The translations under genes and the position numbers were made by a program. From contig NZ_VMSO01000013.1 of NCBI RefSeq assembly GCF_008691045.1, forward strand, positions 1 through 64,000: 64,000 bases of DNA, given 5' to 3'. The first letter of the stretch is position 1; the number at the start of each line of letters is the position of its first letter. The notes beneath the pieces were generated by a model, which had not been told where the DNA came from, did not search any database, and saw nothing but the letters and a program-made list of their open reading frames with translations. Below, one piece after another: positions 17,750-26,050 of this stretch. Source of the DNA: Mediterraneibacter catenae. Lineage in GTDB: Bacteria; Bacillota; Clostridia; Lachnospirales; Lachnospiraceae.

Positions 17750-19481
17750 AACATCGGAACAGATGAGTTATCCTCTGGATGAGGACCGGCTGATCGTCAA
17801 TCTGAAAACCGGATACGACGTAAAAAGGGTATTTATCATACACGGTGATCCATTTGACGCCGGCATACTCGGCGGCAGTGAGAGATGGAGCGGACAGAGG
17901 AAGGAGATAGTTTATAAAAAGCGTCTGCCCCATCAGCTCTGGTGGACGACTACGTTGAATCCGCCATATAAGAGATGCAAATATTACTTTGAACTTCATA
18001 CGGACGGTGAGGTCTGGTATTATTTTGAAGACGGTTTCCTGACGGAAGAGCAGGTCAACATGCCGGGACGTCTGCTCCAGTATTTCATCGTACCGTGGAT
18101 GAATCCGGCGGACGTGAATCGCACTCCGTCCTGGGTCAACGACACGGTGTGGTATCAGATCTTTCCTGACCGGTTCTGCAACGGTACGCCGGACCGGGAT
18201 GATCCGGACATCCTGCCGTGGCAGACAGGACCGGTGACGAATAAGGAGAAATATGGCGGAGATCTGGAAGGAATCCGCGGGAAACTGCCGTATTTAAAGG
18301 ATCTGGGCATTACCGGAATCTATCTGAACCCGATTATGGAGGCGGAGACGAACCACAAGTATGATACGAAAGATTACACCAAGATCGATCCCTCTTTCGG
18401 AGATAATGCCGGGATGCGACGTCTTGTCGACAATGCCCACAGTATGGGAATTCGTGTGATGGTTGACGCAGTGTTTAACCACTGCGGCCGGAAGTTCGCA
18501 CCCTGGCTGGATGTACTGGAAAAGGGTGCGGATTCTCCTTATTCCGGCTGGTTTATGGTAAACGACTGGTCACAGATCGCTAAAACAGGAAATACGAGGG
18601 ACGGGAGATTTTATTCGTTTGCATTTGCGGACTGGATGCCCAAGCTCAATACGAATAATCCGGAAGTGATCGACTATTTCTGCGGCGTGTGTGAACAGTG
18701 GATCCGGGAATTCGATATCGATGCGATCCGTTTTGATGTGGGAAACGAAGTGTCTCATCGTTTTCTGAAGGAGATGCGCCGGCGGCTCAAAAGGATACGT
18801 CCCGATATCTATCTGCTCGGCGAAATCTGGCATGACGCAAGCCAGTGGCTTATGGGAGATGAGTATGACTCGGTAATGAATTATCCGCTGATGAGCGGCA
18901 TTCATGATTATTTCCTGGATGCGTCTATGGATAAGAAAGAGCTTGAGTACATGGTCAACCGCTGTTATACTATGTATATGCAGCAGAATAACAATGTGCT
19001 GTTCAATCTCCTGGACTCCCATGATACGGAGAGGCTGATGAATCGTTTTCATGATCCGGATATCTTTTACCAGCAGCTTGCCGTGCTGTTTACTTTGCCG
19101 GGAAGCCCCTGCATCTATTACGGAACGGAGATCGCCATGGAAGGGGGCTTTGATCCGGACTGCCGCAGGTGCATGCCGTGGGATGAGATCGGTACGGCTG
19201 AAAATCAGGAAAAGATAGGACTGATGAAGCAGCTGATCCGGATACGCCAGACAGAAGAGACCTGCAGGAGTCCTCACTTCCATTTCCCGAATCAGTATCC
19301 GGACAGAAGGTGCGTGGAATATATAAAACTTGATCCAGATAACCGGGAACTTGAAGTTGTCCTGAACTGTTCTGACGGTCCGCTGAATGTAGGAGAGGGC
19401 GGAGAAATACTTTTTGCGAGAAAATATGACAGGGGAATCCTGGAAAAGAACGGCACGCTGATCAGAAAGAAAGCATTATAA
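17724..19481 (+). CDS. GH13 neopullulanase / maltogenic amylase-like enzyme
   Basis: A 585-residue GH13_20-type enzyme acting on maltodextrins or cyclodextrins in the cytosol (no signal peptide). The N-terminal beta-sandwich of about 125 residues (CBM34-like) precedes the barrel, beginning at the WVNDTVWYQIFPDRF motif. The catalytic residues are visible: nucleophile Asp in DAIRFDVGNEV, acid/base Glu in LLGEIWHD, and the transition-state Asp in LLDSHDTER. The start at 17724 follows GGGAGGAAAC; a longer upstream frame exists but lies inside the debranching gene and lacks similarity. It is 15 bases ahead of the oligo-1,6-glucosidase gene. Confidence 0.9.
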   Translation: MDFAAVYHKTSEQMSYPLDEDRLIVNLKTGYDVKRVFIIHGDPFDAGILGGSERWSGQRKEIVYKKRLPHQLWWTTTLNPPYKRCKYYFELHTDGEVWYYFEDGFLTEEQVNMPGRLLQYFIVPWMNPADVNRTPSWVNDTVWYQIFPDRFCNGTPDRDDPDILPWQTGPVTNKEKYGGDLEGIRGKLPYLKDLGITGIYLNPIMEAETNHKYDTKDYTKIDPSFGDNAGMRRLVDNAHSMGIRVMVDAVFNHCGRKFAPWLDVLEKGADSPYSGWFMVNDWSQIAKTGNTRDGRFYSFAFADWMPKLNTNNPEVIDYFCGVCEQWIREFDIDAIRFDVGNEVSHRFLKEMRRRLKRIRPDIYLLGEIWHDASQWLMGDEYDSVMNYPLMSGIHDYFLDASMDKKELEYMVNRCYTMYMQQNNNVLFNLLDSHDTERLMNRFHDPDIFYQQLAVLFTLPGSPCIYYGTEIAMEGGFDPDCRRCMPWDEIGTAENQEKIGLMKQLIRIRQTEETCRSPHFHFPNQYPDRRCVEYIKLDPDNRELEVVLNCSDGPLNVGEGGEILFARKYDRGILEKNGTLIRKKAL

Positions 19482-19496
19482 GAAAGGGGTTTTACG

Positions 19497-21137
19497 ATGA
19501 CAGAGATAAAAAGACCATGGTGGAAAAATGCGGTAGTTTACCAGATTTATCCGAAAAGTTTTCAGGATTCCAACGGAGACGGTATCGGTGATATCCGGGG
19601 GATCATCAGCAGGCTTGATTATCTGGAGGAGCTGGGGATCGATGCGGTGTGGATCTCGCCTATGTACTGCTCTCCGCAGGACGACAACGGATATGATATC
19701 TCGGATTATCAGGATATTGATCCCATGTTCGGAAGTCTGGATGACATGGAAGAGCTGATCGCAAAGGCAAAGGAGAAGAATATACGGATCATCATGGATC
19801 TGGTCCTGAATCATACGTCGGATGAGCACAGATGGTTTCTGGAAGCAAAGAAGGGAAAAGACAATCCTTACCACGACTACTATGTATGGAAGGACGGCGT
19901 GGAAGGGACGTACCCCAATGATATGAAAGCAGCGTTCGGAGGACCGGCTTGGGAGTGGGTGCCCGAACTGAACCAGTATTATTTCCATCAGTTTTCCGTA
20001 AAGCAGCCGGATCTGAACTGGGAAAATCCAAAGGTGCGCAGGGAGATTTATGACATGATCCTCTGGTGGATGGAGAAAGGTGTGGGTGGATTTCGCCTTG
20101 ATGTGATCGACCAGATTGCTAAAGAGCCGGATAACGGGATCACGAACAACGGCCCGAGACTCCATGAGTTCCTGCAGGAGATGAGCAGAGAGACATTCCA
20201 GAAAGGGGATTTGATCACTGTGGGCGAGGCATGGGGAGCAACTCCGGAGATTGCGAAACTCTACAGCAATCCGGACGGAACCGAGTTCTCCATGGTATTC
20301 CAGTTCGAGCATATGGTCATGGACCAGCAGGAAGGAAAGGAAAAGTGGGATCTGGCGCCGCTTCCTTTTGTAAAACTCAAAAAATGTCTGGCGAAATGGC
20401 AGGAAGAACTGTACGGCAGGGGATGGAACAGTCTGTTCTGGGACAATCATGATCTGCCGCGTATCGTTTCACGATGGGGTGATGACGGGAAATACCGAAA
20501 GGAGTCTGCTAAGATGCTTGCCCTTGTACTCCACGGGATGCAGGGCACGCCCTATGTATACCAGGGTGAGGAGCTGGGCATGACAAATGTGAGGTTCCCG
20601 GATATCAGCAGTTATGAGGATATTGAGACGCTGAATATGTATCGTGAAAGACTTGACGCGGGATATAAAGAGGACGAGATCATGAAATCGATCTATGCAA
20701 AGAGCCGTGATAATGCCCGCACGCCGATGCAGTGGAGCGGGGAGAAAAATGCCGGATTTACAACCGGTAAACCGTGGATCAGGGTGAATCCGAATTACAC
20801 GGATATCAATGCAGAGAGTGAGAAAAAAGATCCGGACTCTGTGTATCATTTCTACCGGAAATTGATCCGGATGAGGAAAGAATACCCGGTCTTTGTAGAT
20901 GGAAAATTTGAACTGCTCCTGCCCGAAGATGAACAGGTATTCGCATATCTGAGAACGGACAGCGATACACAGATGCTTGTCTGCGCTAACTTCACGGGAG
21001 AACCGGCAGAGTGTCAGATAAGCGGAGAATGGAAGGAGGCACAGATCCTGCTTCATAACTATGCGGACGACGTGCCGGAGTGTGGAGAGAGCCTGCAGCT
21101 CAAGCCTTATGAGGCATTTATCCTGTTGAAACAGTGA
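19497..21137 (+). CDS. Oligo-1,6-glucosidase / alpha-glucosidase (GH13_31)
   Basis: It releases glucose from isomaltose, panose or short maltodextrins in the cytosol. The 546-residue length and the start WWKNAVVYQIYPKSFQDSNG are typical of GH13_31. Catalytic residues: Asp in GGFRLDVIDQI, Glu in ITVGEAWGA, Asp in FWDNHDLPR. The conserved region V element (FGGPAWEWV) is close to that of alpha-1,6-active enzymes, which favours oligo-1,6-glucosidase, though exact specificity cannot be set from sequence. It ends the four-gene glucan operon. The predicted -35 of the thrS promoter lies 9 bases after its stop. Confidence 0.92.
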   Translation: MTEIKRPWWKNAVVYQIYPKSFQDSNGDGIGDIRGIISRLDYLEELGIDAVWISPMYCSPQDDNGYDISDYQDIDPMFGSLDDMEELIAKAKEKNIRIIMDLVLNHTSDEHRWFLEAKKGKDNPYHDYYVWKDGVEGTYPNDMKAAFGGPAWEWVPELNQYYFHQFSVKQPDLNWENPKVRREIYDMILWWMEKGVGGFRLDVIDQIAKEPDNGITNNGPRLHEFLQEMSRETFQKGDLITVGEAWGATPEIAKLYSNPDGTEFSMVFQFEHMVMDQQEGKEKWDLAPLPFVKLKKCLAKWQEELYGRGWNSLFWDNHDLPRIVSRWGDDGKYRKESAKMLALVLHGMQGTPYVYQGEELGMTNVRFPDISSYEDIETLNMYRERLDAGYKEDEIMKSIYAKSRDNARTPMQWSGEKNAGFTTGKPWIRVNPNYTDINAESEKKDPDSVYHFYRKLIRMRKEYPVFVDGKFELLLPEDEQVFAYLRTDSDTQMLVCANFTGEPAECQISGEWKEAQILLHNYADDVPECGESLQLKPYEAFILLKQ

Positions 21138-21145
21138 TTTGATGC

Positions 21146-21175
21146 TTGACACGGGCTGTCTGCCTGCGGTAGAAT
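21146..21175 (+). promoter_or_regulatory. Promoter of the thrS T-box leader
   Basis: TTGACA at 21146-21151 and TAGAAT at 21170-21175 with an 18-base spacer. It puts the transcript start near 21182, at the base of T-box stem I. Confidence 0.65.
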
Positions 21176-21181
21176 AACCGG

Positions 21182-21472
21182 TGTAGAGAAAGCGTTGAAG
21201 AGGACAGTAAGCTGTCCGTGCATCGACAGAGAGGGATCCGTTTGCTGGAAAGATCCTGTTGCGCGGCATGACTGAAGACCACCTCCGAGCGGCCCTAATA
21301 AGGCACGGTGATTCCGTTATCATCATTTGAATGAAGATGGTTTTCCATGGAAAACAAGCAGGGTGGAACCGCGGGAAGTGCTCCCGTCCCTGTGAGGAGT
21401 GTTTCCGTGTGACTGCATAGATTTCAGAAAAGTAAGAGACATTCCAGGGAATGTCTCTTTTGTTTTCTGCCG
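21182..21472 (+). ncRNA. T-box riboswitch controlling thrS
   Basis: The leader holds the invariant T-box core TGGAACCGCG at 21364-21373, which pairs with the uncharged tRNA acceptor end. An AGTA motif is present in stem I near 21215, and two ACC (Thr) triplets stand in tandem at 21278-21283 as specifier candidates. A terminator stem AGAGACATTC / GAATGTCTCT with a T run lies at about 21435-21462. Low charged tRNA-Thr would favour the antiterminator and read into thrS. The exact specifier position is inferred. Confidence 0.92.
21435..21462 (+). terminator. Regulated terminator of the thrS T-box
   Basis: A 10-base perfect stem around CCAG (or CAGG), followed by TTTTGTTTT. It is the expression-platform terminator of the T-box leader. 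Confidence 0.88.
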
Positions 21473-21556
21473 GAAAGTCCTTTGTACAGGATTTTTTATC
21501 AGCGTCAGCCGGAAAACAAAAAAGAAGATAAGCAGAGAAGAGAAAGGAAGAGAAAA

Positions 21557-23458
21557 ATGAAGATCACATTAAAAGACGGTTCATTTAAAGAGTATCAGGA
21601 GCCGAAAAGCGTGTATGAGATTGCCCTTGATATCAGTGAAGGACTTGCCAGAGTGGCTACTTCAGGCGAGGTTGACGGAGAGGTTGTTGACTTGAGAACA
21701 GTGATCGATCATGACTGTGAGCTCAGTATCCTTACATTTAATGATGAGAAGGGGAAAGGCGCGTTCCGCCACACAGCATCCCATATCATGGCGCAGGCGA
21801 TCAAACGTCTGTATCCCGAGACAAAACTTGCCATCGGACCCTCCATCGCAGACGGATTTTACTATGATGTAGATAGAGAGACTCCGCTCACAGCAGAAGA
21901 TCTGGAGAAGATCGAGGCGGAGATGAAGAAGATCGTCAAGGAGAATCTTGAGATCAAACAGTACACAATGCCGAGAAATGAGGCAGTCGAATACTTTAAG
22001 GAGAAAGGTGAATCATACAAGGTGGAGCTCATTGAGGATCTGCCGGAGGATGAGACGATCAGCTTCTATTCACAGGGAGAATTTACTGACCTGTGCGCAG
22101 GCCCGCATCTTATGACAACAAAGCCGGTGAAGGCGTTTAAGCTGACAAGTGTGGCCGGAGCATACTGGAGAGGCGATGAGCACAACAAGATGCTCCAGAG
22201 AATCTACGGAACTGCATTCCCGAAGAAAGCAGAGCTTGAAGAGTATCTGACCATGATCGAAGAGGCGAAGAAGCGTGATCACAGGAAACTTGGAAAAGAG
22301 CTGGGACTGTTCATGATGAGAGAAGAGGGACCTGGCTTCCCGTTCTTCCTGCCAAACGGCATGGTGCTCAAAAATACACTGCTTGACTATTGGAGAGAAA
22401 TCCACAGAAAAGCCGGTTATGTAGAGATAAATACTCCGATCATGCTGAGCCGCCATCTGTGGGAGACTTCCGGACACTGGGATCATTATAAAGAAAATAT
22501 GTACACGACAGTGATCGATGAAGAAGATTTCGCTATCAAGCCGATGAACTGTCCTGGCGGTATCCTCGTCTACGAGTCAGAGCCACGTTCTTACCGCGAT
22601 CTTCCAATTCGTATGGGAGAGCTGGGACTGGTACACCGCCATGAAAAATCAGGACAGCTCCACGGACTGATGCGCGTGCGCTGCTTTACTCAGGATGATG
22701 CACATATCTTCATGACACCGGAGCAGATCAAGGACGAGATCAAGGGCGTCGTGAAACTGATCGATGAAGTATACAGTCTGTTCGGGTTCAAATATCATGT
22801 AGAACTGTCCACTCGTCCGGATGACAGTATGGGAAGCGATGAAGACTGGGAAATGGCAACAGACGCGCTCAGAGCAGCATTGGATGATATCGGACTTCCG
22901 TATATTGTAAATGAGGGAGACGGTGCATTTTATGGTCCCAAGATCGACTTCCACCTGGAGGATTCCATCGGAAGGACATGGCAGTGCGGTACGATCCAGC
23001 TCGACTTCCAGCTTCCTCTGCGGTTTAACCTGGAGTATACAGGAGCGGACGGAGAGAAACACAGACCGATCATGATCCACAGAGTAGTATTCGGCTCTAT
23101 CGAACGTTTCATCGGAATCCTGATCGAGCACTTTGCGGGCGCATTCCCGACATGGCTCGCTCCGGTACAGGTGAAAGTCCTGCCGATCTCAGACAAGCAC
23201 ATGGAGTATGGCACGAAAGTGTTAAATGAACTGCAGGCAGCAGGCATCCGCGCTGAGATCGACAGCCGCGCAGAGAAGATCGGATATAAGATCCGCGAGG
23301 CGCAGATGAAGAAGATCCCGTACATGCTCGTAGTCGGCGCCAAAGAAGAGGAAGAAGAAAAAGTATCTGTAAGAAGCAGAAAACAGGGTGATGAAGGACA
23401 GTGCGGACTCGGGGAGTTCGTTGAGAAAATCAAAGAGGAGATTGCCCTGAAGAAGTAA
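21557..23458 (+). CDS. thrS: Threonine--tRNA ligase
   Basis: This class II aminoacyl-tRNA synthetase charges tRNA-Thr. Its 633 residues comprise an N-terminal TGS domain (1 to about 60), the editing domain carrying HTASHIMAQAIKRLYP and the SVAGAYWRGDEHN motif, the catalytic core with zinc ligand region MNCPGGILVYES and MGELGLVHRHEKSG, and the anticodon domain from about residue 530 (APVQVKVLPISDKH). The start at 21557 follows AAAGGAAGAG; an in-frame ATG 75 bases upstream gives a basic, unconserved tail and is rejected. Expression is governed by the T-box leader upstream. A palindromic repeat begins three bases after the stop. Confidence 0.96.
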   Translation: MKITLKDGSFKEYQEPKSVYEIALDISEGLARVATSGEVDGEVVDLRTVIDHDCELSILTFNDEKGKGAFRHTASHIMAQAIKRLYPETKLAIGPSIADGFYYDVDRETPLTAEDLEKIEAEMKKIVKENLEIKQYTMPRNEAVEYFKEKGESYKVELIEDLPEDETISFYSQGEFTDLCAGPHLMTTKPVKAFKLTSVAGAYWRGDEHNKMLQRIYGTAFPKKAELEEYLTMIEEAKKRDHRKLGKELGLFMMREEGPGFPFFLPNGMVLKNTLLDYWREIHRKAGYVEINTPIMLSRHLWETSGHWDHYKENMYTTVIDEEDFAIKPMNCPGGILVYESEPRSYRDLPIRMGELGLVHRHEKSGQLHGLMRVRCFTQDDAHIFMTPEQIKDEIKGVVKLIDEVYSLFGFKYHVELSTRPDDSMGSDEDWEMATDALRAALDDIGLPYIVNEGDGAFYGPKIDFHLEDSIGRTWQCGTIQLDFQLPLRFNLEYTGADGEKHRPIMIHRVVFGSIERFIGILIEHFAGAFPTWLAPVQVKVLPISDKHMEYGTKVLNELQAAGIRAEIDSRAEKIGYKIREAQMKKIPYMLVVGAKEEEEEKVSVRSRKQGDEGQCGLGEFVEKIKEEIALKK

Positions 23459-23489
23459 ACTTCGGATTTATCTGACTGAGAAAAAGTCC

Positions 23490-23620
23490 GCCGGGAGGTA
23501 TGTATTGTTAGCGCACACGTTTTCACTCGGTCGCGGCGTAACGGTACATAAGAGCGCAAAAGACGCGCTCTAAGTGCCGACGCCGCTCCAACGGTGCGTA
23601 CACAATACATACCTCCCGGC
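23490..23620. repeat. 131-bp palindrome with 19-bp perfect terminal arms
   Basis: GCCGGGAGGTATGTATTGT at the left end is repeated inverted as ACAATACATACCTCCCGGC at the right end. Further inside, GCGGCGT pairs with ACGCCGC and AGAGCGC with GCGCTCT around AAAAGAC, so the whole segment can fold into one long interrupted hairpin. The same arm occurs at 4-22 in the window. Confidence 0.88.
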
Positions 23621-23726
23621 TGCTTTCTTTCCCATCCCGAAAATCGAATTTCAAACAGAAGGAACAAAGCCGGATCTTTCTCGACTGCGATCCCTTTTCT
23701 ACCGCTTTTGTAGCTTTCAGGTTTGT

Positions 23727-24060
23727 CGGAATGACTGCTGATAGTAATAAAGTAGAAAACGGACGGAGATAAGGCATGGAAAGACGGAAAAGAGGTGACC
23801 GGCATGTGAGGAAGGCGACTTCGGAATAATCTGTCAGAAAAAGTTAAGAGTCCAGGAACTGATGTTAAGCCGCAAAATGGATTGTCTGAGCCGAAGGCGA
23901 GTTGTCCATTTTGCGGCTTTGTATTTAATCAGTTTTCAGACTCTTTAATTTTTCTCAGATTATGGAGCGGAGCCTGAAGCACATGTCGGTCACCTTAAAA
24001 AAGTATTTCTGTGCCTTATCTCCATCTGTTTTCGGACATTATTATTTATCGCCAGTCAGT
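23727..24060. repeat. About 334-bp imperfect palindrome
   Basis: Reverse-complementing the right half aligns it with the left half over its full length. Matching blocks, in order, are GAAAAC, GGAGATAAGGCA, AGGTGACC, CATGTG, ATAATCTG, AACTGAT and GCCGCAAAATGGA, with the centre near 23893. Spacing between blocks differs by a few bases at most, so the structure looks like one ancient inverted duplication that has diverged, or an RNA hairpin under selection. Confidence 0.8.
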
Positions 24061-24139
24061 TTGATAAATCCGAATTTTTACTTGCATTTATGCAGTAATA
24101 GTGCTATTGTTTAATCTGTCGTGTTAATACACGGGAGAA

Positions 24140-24295
24140 AATACTCAGGAGAGTCTCTTTTACGGATTGATTCCGGTCATTTGTGCCGGACAAACTGCAG
24201 AAGAGCGCCGAAGGTGTAAGCGTTGATGCCGGATGATCCCGACAGGGAGATTCAGGGAGAAACGTGAGTCTCTCAGGCAAAAGGATGGAGGTATA
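24140..24295 (+). ncRNA. Glycine riboswitch (single aptamer)
   Basis: The conserved core is present: GGAGAG at the 5' side, GCGCCGAAGGTGTAAGC in the middle and CTCTCAGGCAAAAGGA near the 3' end. Only one complete aptamer is seen. The symporter ATG follows the last conserved base by about 20 bases, with the candidate ribosome sites (GGAGG, AAAGGA) inside or just after the closing stem and no terminator, so control of translation initiation is inferred. The downstream gene, a sodium:alanine/glycine symporter, is a usual target. Confidence 0.88.
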
Positions 24296-24300
24296 AAGGA

Positions 24301-25713
24301 ATGTTGGAGCAGATCAACGAAATAATTACTGCGGTTCAGGGCGCTGTGTGGGGGCTGCCGCTGATCCTTCTTATCCTGTTTACAGGATTTCTACTCACAG
24401 TCAGGCTGGGGCTTTTACAGATAAGGCATCTCGGCAAAGCATTCAAATTTATGATTAAAAATGAAGAGGAAGGTCACGGGGAAGTGACAAGTTTCGGTGC
24501 GCTGTGTACTGCACTGTCCGCGACGATCGGGACCGGAAATATTGCCGGTGTGGCGACTGCGCTTGCCGCCGGAGGTCCGGGTGCGCTTTTCTGGATGATC
24601 GTGGCTGCATTTTTAGGCATGGCGACGAAGTATGCGGAAGGTCTTCTGGCGATCAAGTACCGCACCGTTGACAAAGACGGACATATTCTGGGCGGACCGT
24701 TCTATTATATCGAGAATGGTATGGGAAAGAACTGGAAATGGCTGGCGAAGATATTCGCATTTTTTGGTGCGTGTGTTGGTCTTTTCGGAATCGGTACATT
24801 CACACAGGTGAACAGTATTTCATCGGCGGTTACTAACTTTTTTGATCCAAGCGCGGAAAATGTTGTGTCGCTGTTTGGAAGAACATATTCCTGGAGTACG
24901 GTGATCACATGTATCATCCTGACGTTGTGCGTGGGCCTGGTCGTGATCGGCGGTATCAAGAGGATAGCAAAAGTATCAGAAGTCGTTGTGCCTTTTATGG
25001 CAGTGCTGTATGTTGTACTTGGGCTGATTATTATTATTACAAATATCACAGAAGTACCGGCAGCGATTGTATCGATTATTAAGTCAGCCTTTACGGGAAG
25101 CGCGCTGGCGGGAGGCGCCATGGGAAGTATGGTCGTAGCCATGCAGCAGGGTATCGCAAGAGGTATCTTTTCCAATGAATCCGGTCTCGGAAGTGCTCCG
25201 ATCGCAGCGGCAGCGGCCGTGACAAAAGAGCCGGCCAGACAGGGTCTGGTATCTATGACGGGAACATTTATCGACACGATCGTTATCTGTACGATGACGG
25301 GGATTTCTGTAGTGATCGCGGGTTCCTGGATGAACCCGGATCTGGAAGGTGTGGAAATCACGATGGATGCATTCCAGAAAGGTCTGCCGTTTCCGTCGGA
25401 AGTGGCAACATTCTCTCTGATGATCTGTCTTGTGTTCTTCGCATTTACTACGATCCTCGGATGGAATTACTACGGGGAGCGGTGCGTTGAGTATCTTTTT
25501 AACAGAAATAAGACCGTAGTAAAAAGCTACAGATGGCTGTATATTGCGGCTGTCTTTATCGGACCTTACATGACGGTTGCAGCGGTATGGAATATCGCGG
25601 ATGTATTCAACGCGTTAATGGCATTCCCGAACCTTATTGCGCTGCTTGCATTAAACGGAGTTGTAGTCAGAGAATCGAAAGATTATTTTGCAAGACTTAA
25701 AACAATGAAATAA
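24301..25713 (+). CDS. AGCS family sodium:alanine/glycine symporter
   Basis: A 470-residue integral membrane transporter that takes up alanine or glycine with Na+. The family signature lies in the first third: GALCTALSATIGTGNIAGVATALAAGGPG, around residues 66-94, and the later RGIFSNESGLGSAPIAAAAA motif is also conserved. About ten or eleven hydrophobic segments are visible. The glycine riboswitch immediately upstream points to glycine as substrate. A terminator follows at 25747. The gene is monocistronic. Confidence 0.93.
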   Translation: MLEQINEIITAVQGAVWGLPLILLILFTGFLLTVRLGLLQIRHLGKAFKFMIKNEEEGHGEVTSFGALCTALSATIGTGNIAGVATALAAGGPGALFWMIVAAFLGMATKYAEGLLAIKYRTVDKDGHILGGPFYYIENGMGKNWKWLAKIFAFFGACVGLFGIGTFTQVNSISSAVTNFFDPSAENVVSLFGRTYSWSTVITCIILTLCVGLVVIGGIKRIAKVSEVVVPFMAVLYVVLGLIIIITNITEVPAAIVSIIKSAFTGSALAGGAMGSMVVAMQQGIARGIFSNESGLGSAPIAAAAAVTKEPARQGLVSMTGTFIDTIVICTMTGISVVIAGSWMNPDLEGVEITMDAFQKGLPFPSEVATFSLMICLVFFAFTTILGWNYYGERCVEYLFNRNKTVVKSYRWLYIAAVFIGPYMTVAAVWNIADVFNALMAFPNLIALLALNGVVVRESKDYFARLKTMK

Positions 25714-25746
25714 ACAGGGGCGGTGAGCAGTCTGCCATAATCACGA

Positions 25747-25790
25747 GAACAGTCTTTATTTGGAATTTCCGGGTGAAGGCTGTTCTTTTT
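25747..25790 (+). terminator. Terminator after the AGCS symporter gene
   Basis: GAACAGTCTT pairs with AAGGCTGTTC (one G-T pair) and is followed by TTTTT. Between it and nrdD (25791-26050) are an AT-rich promoter-like region and the NrdR-like boxes; no further gene is seen there. Confidence 0.75.
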
Positions 25791-25897
25791 GTGTGAAAAT
25801 AACAGAATATTATGAAAAGTGTGTTCTGTTGTTATGACAAAAAAATAAAATAATTTCATTTTCGTGATAATCCTCACATAGAAACTGGTAGTTCTGA

Positions 25898-25946
25898 AAA
25901 TACATGATAGTGTGTTTTGGGGATTGCAATGCACTATATTTTGTAT
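25898..25946 (+). promoter_or_regulatory. Pair of NrdR-box-like sites ahead of nrdDG
   Basis: GCACTATATTTTGTAT at 25931-25946 matches 13 of 16 positions of the NrdR consensus ACACWATATATWGTGT. A weaker site ending in ATAGTGT lies at 25898-25913, 33 bases away start to start, about three helical turns, which is the usual arrangement of paired NrdR boxes. Repression of nrdDG by NrdR is inferred; nrdR itself is not in the window. Confidence 0.55.
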
Positions 25947-26050
25947 TAGAATGGATTTCGGACGGATATACAGACCCAGCAGGAAAATCCGCCGGGGCGG
26001 TTGCGGGGCTGTTCCAGATATAATATAGAGGCGATTAAGGAGAAGGCAGT

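Larger units (their letters stand above)
23461..24078. repeat. 618-bp intergenic element with inverted ends and nested palindromes
   Basis: This non-coding stretch is bounded by TTCGGATTTATC at 23461-23472 and its complement GATAAATCCGAA at 24063-24074. Inside are two large palindromes (23490-23620 and 23727-24060). No open frame is credible. The left edge and first arm recur at positions 1-52 after aroA. This layout fits a MITE-like or other non-autonomous dispersed repeat, or a structured non-coding RNA unit; no transposase is present within it. Confidence 0.75.

Noticed and set aside
17724-21137. The two GH13 genes considered as a recent tandem duplication
   Set aside because: They have different N-terminal architecture (CBM34-like domain versus none) and distinct subfamily motifs.
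21364-21373. Leader of thrS considered as a tRNA gene
   Set aside because: The TGGAACCGCG core and downstream terminator identify a T-box; no cloverleaf was found.
23490-23620. Palindrome considered as an ordinary thrS terminator
   Set aside because: The arms are too long and interrupted, no T tract follows, and the same arm is dispersed after aroA, so a repeat element explains it better.
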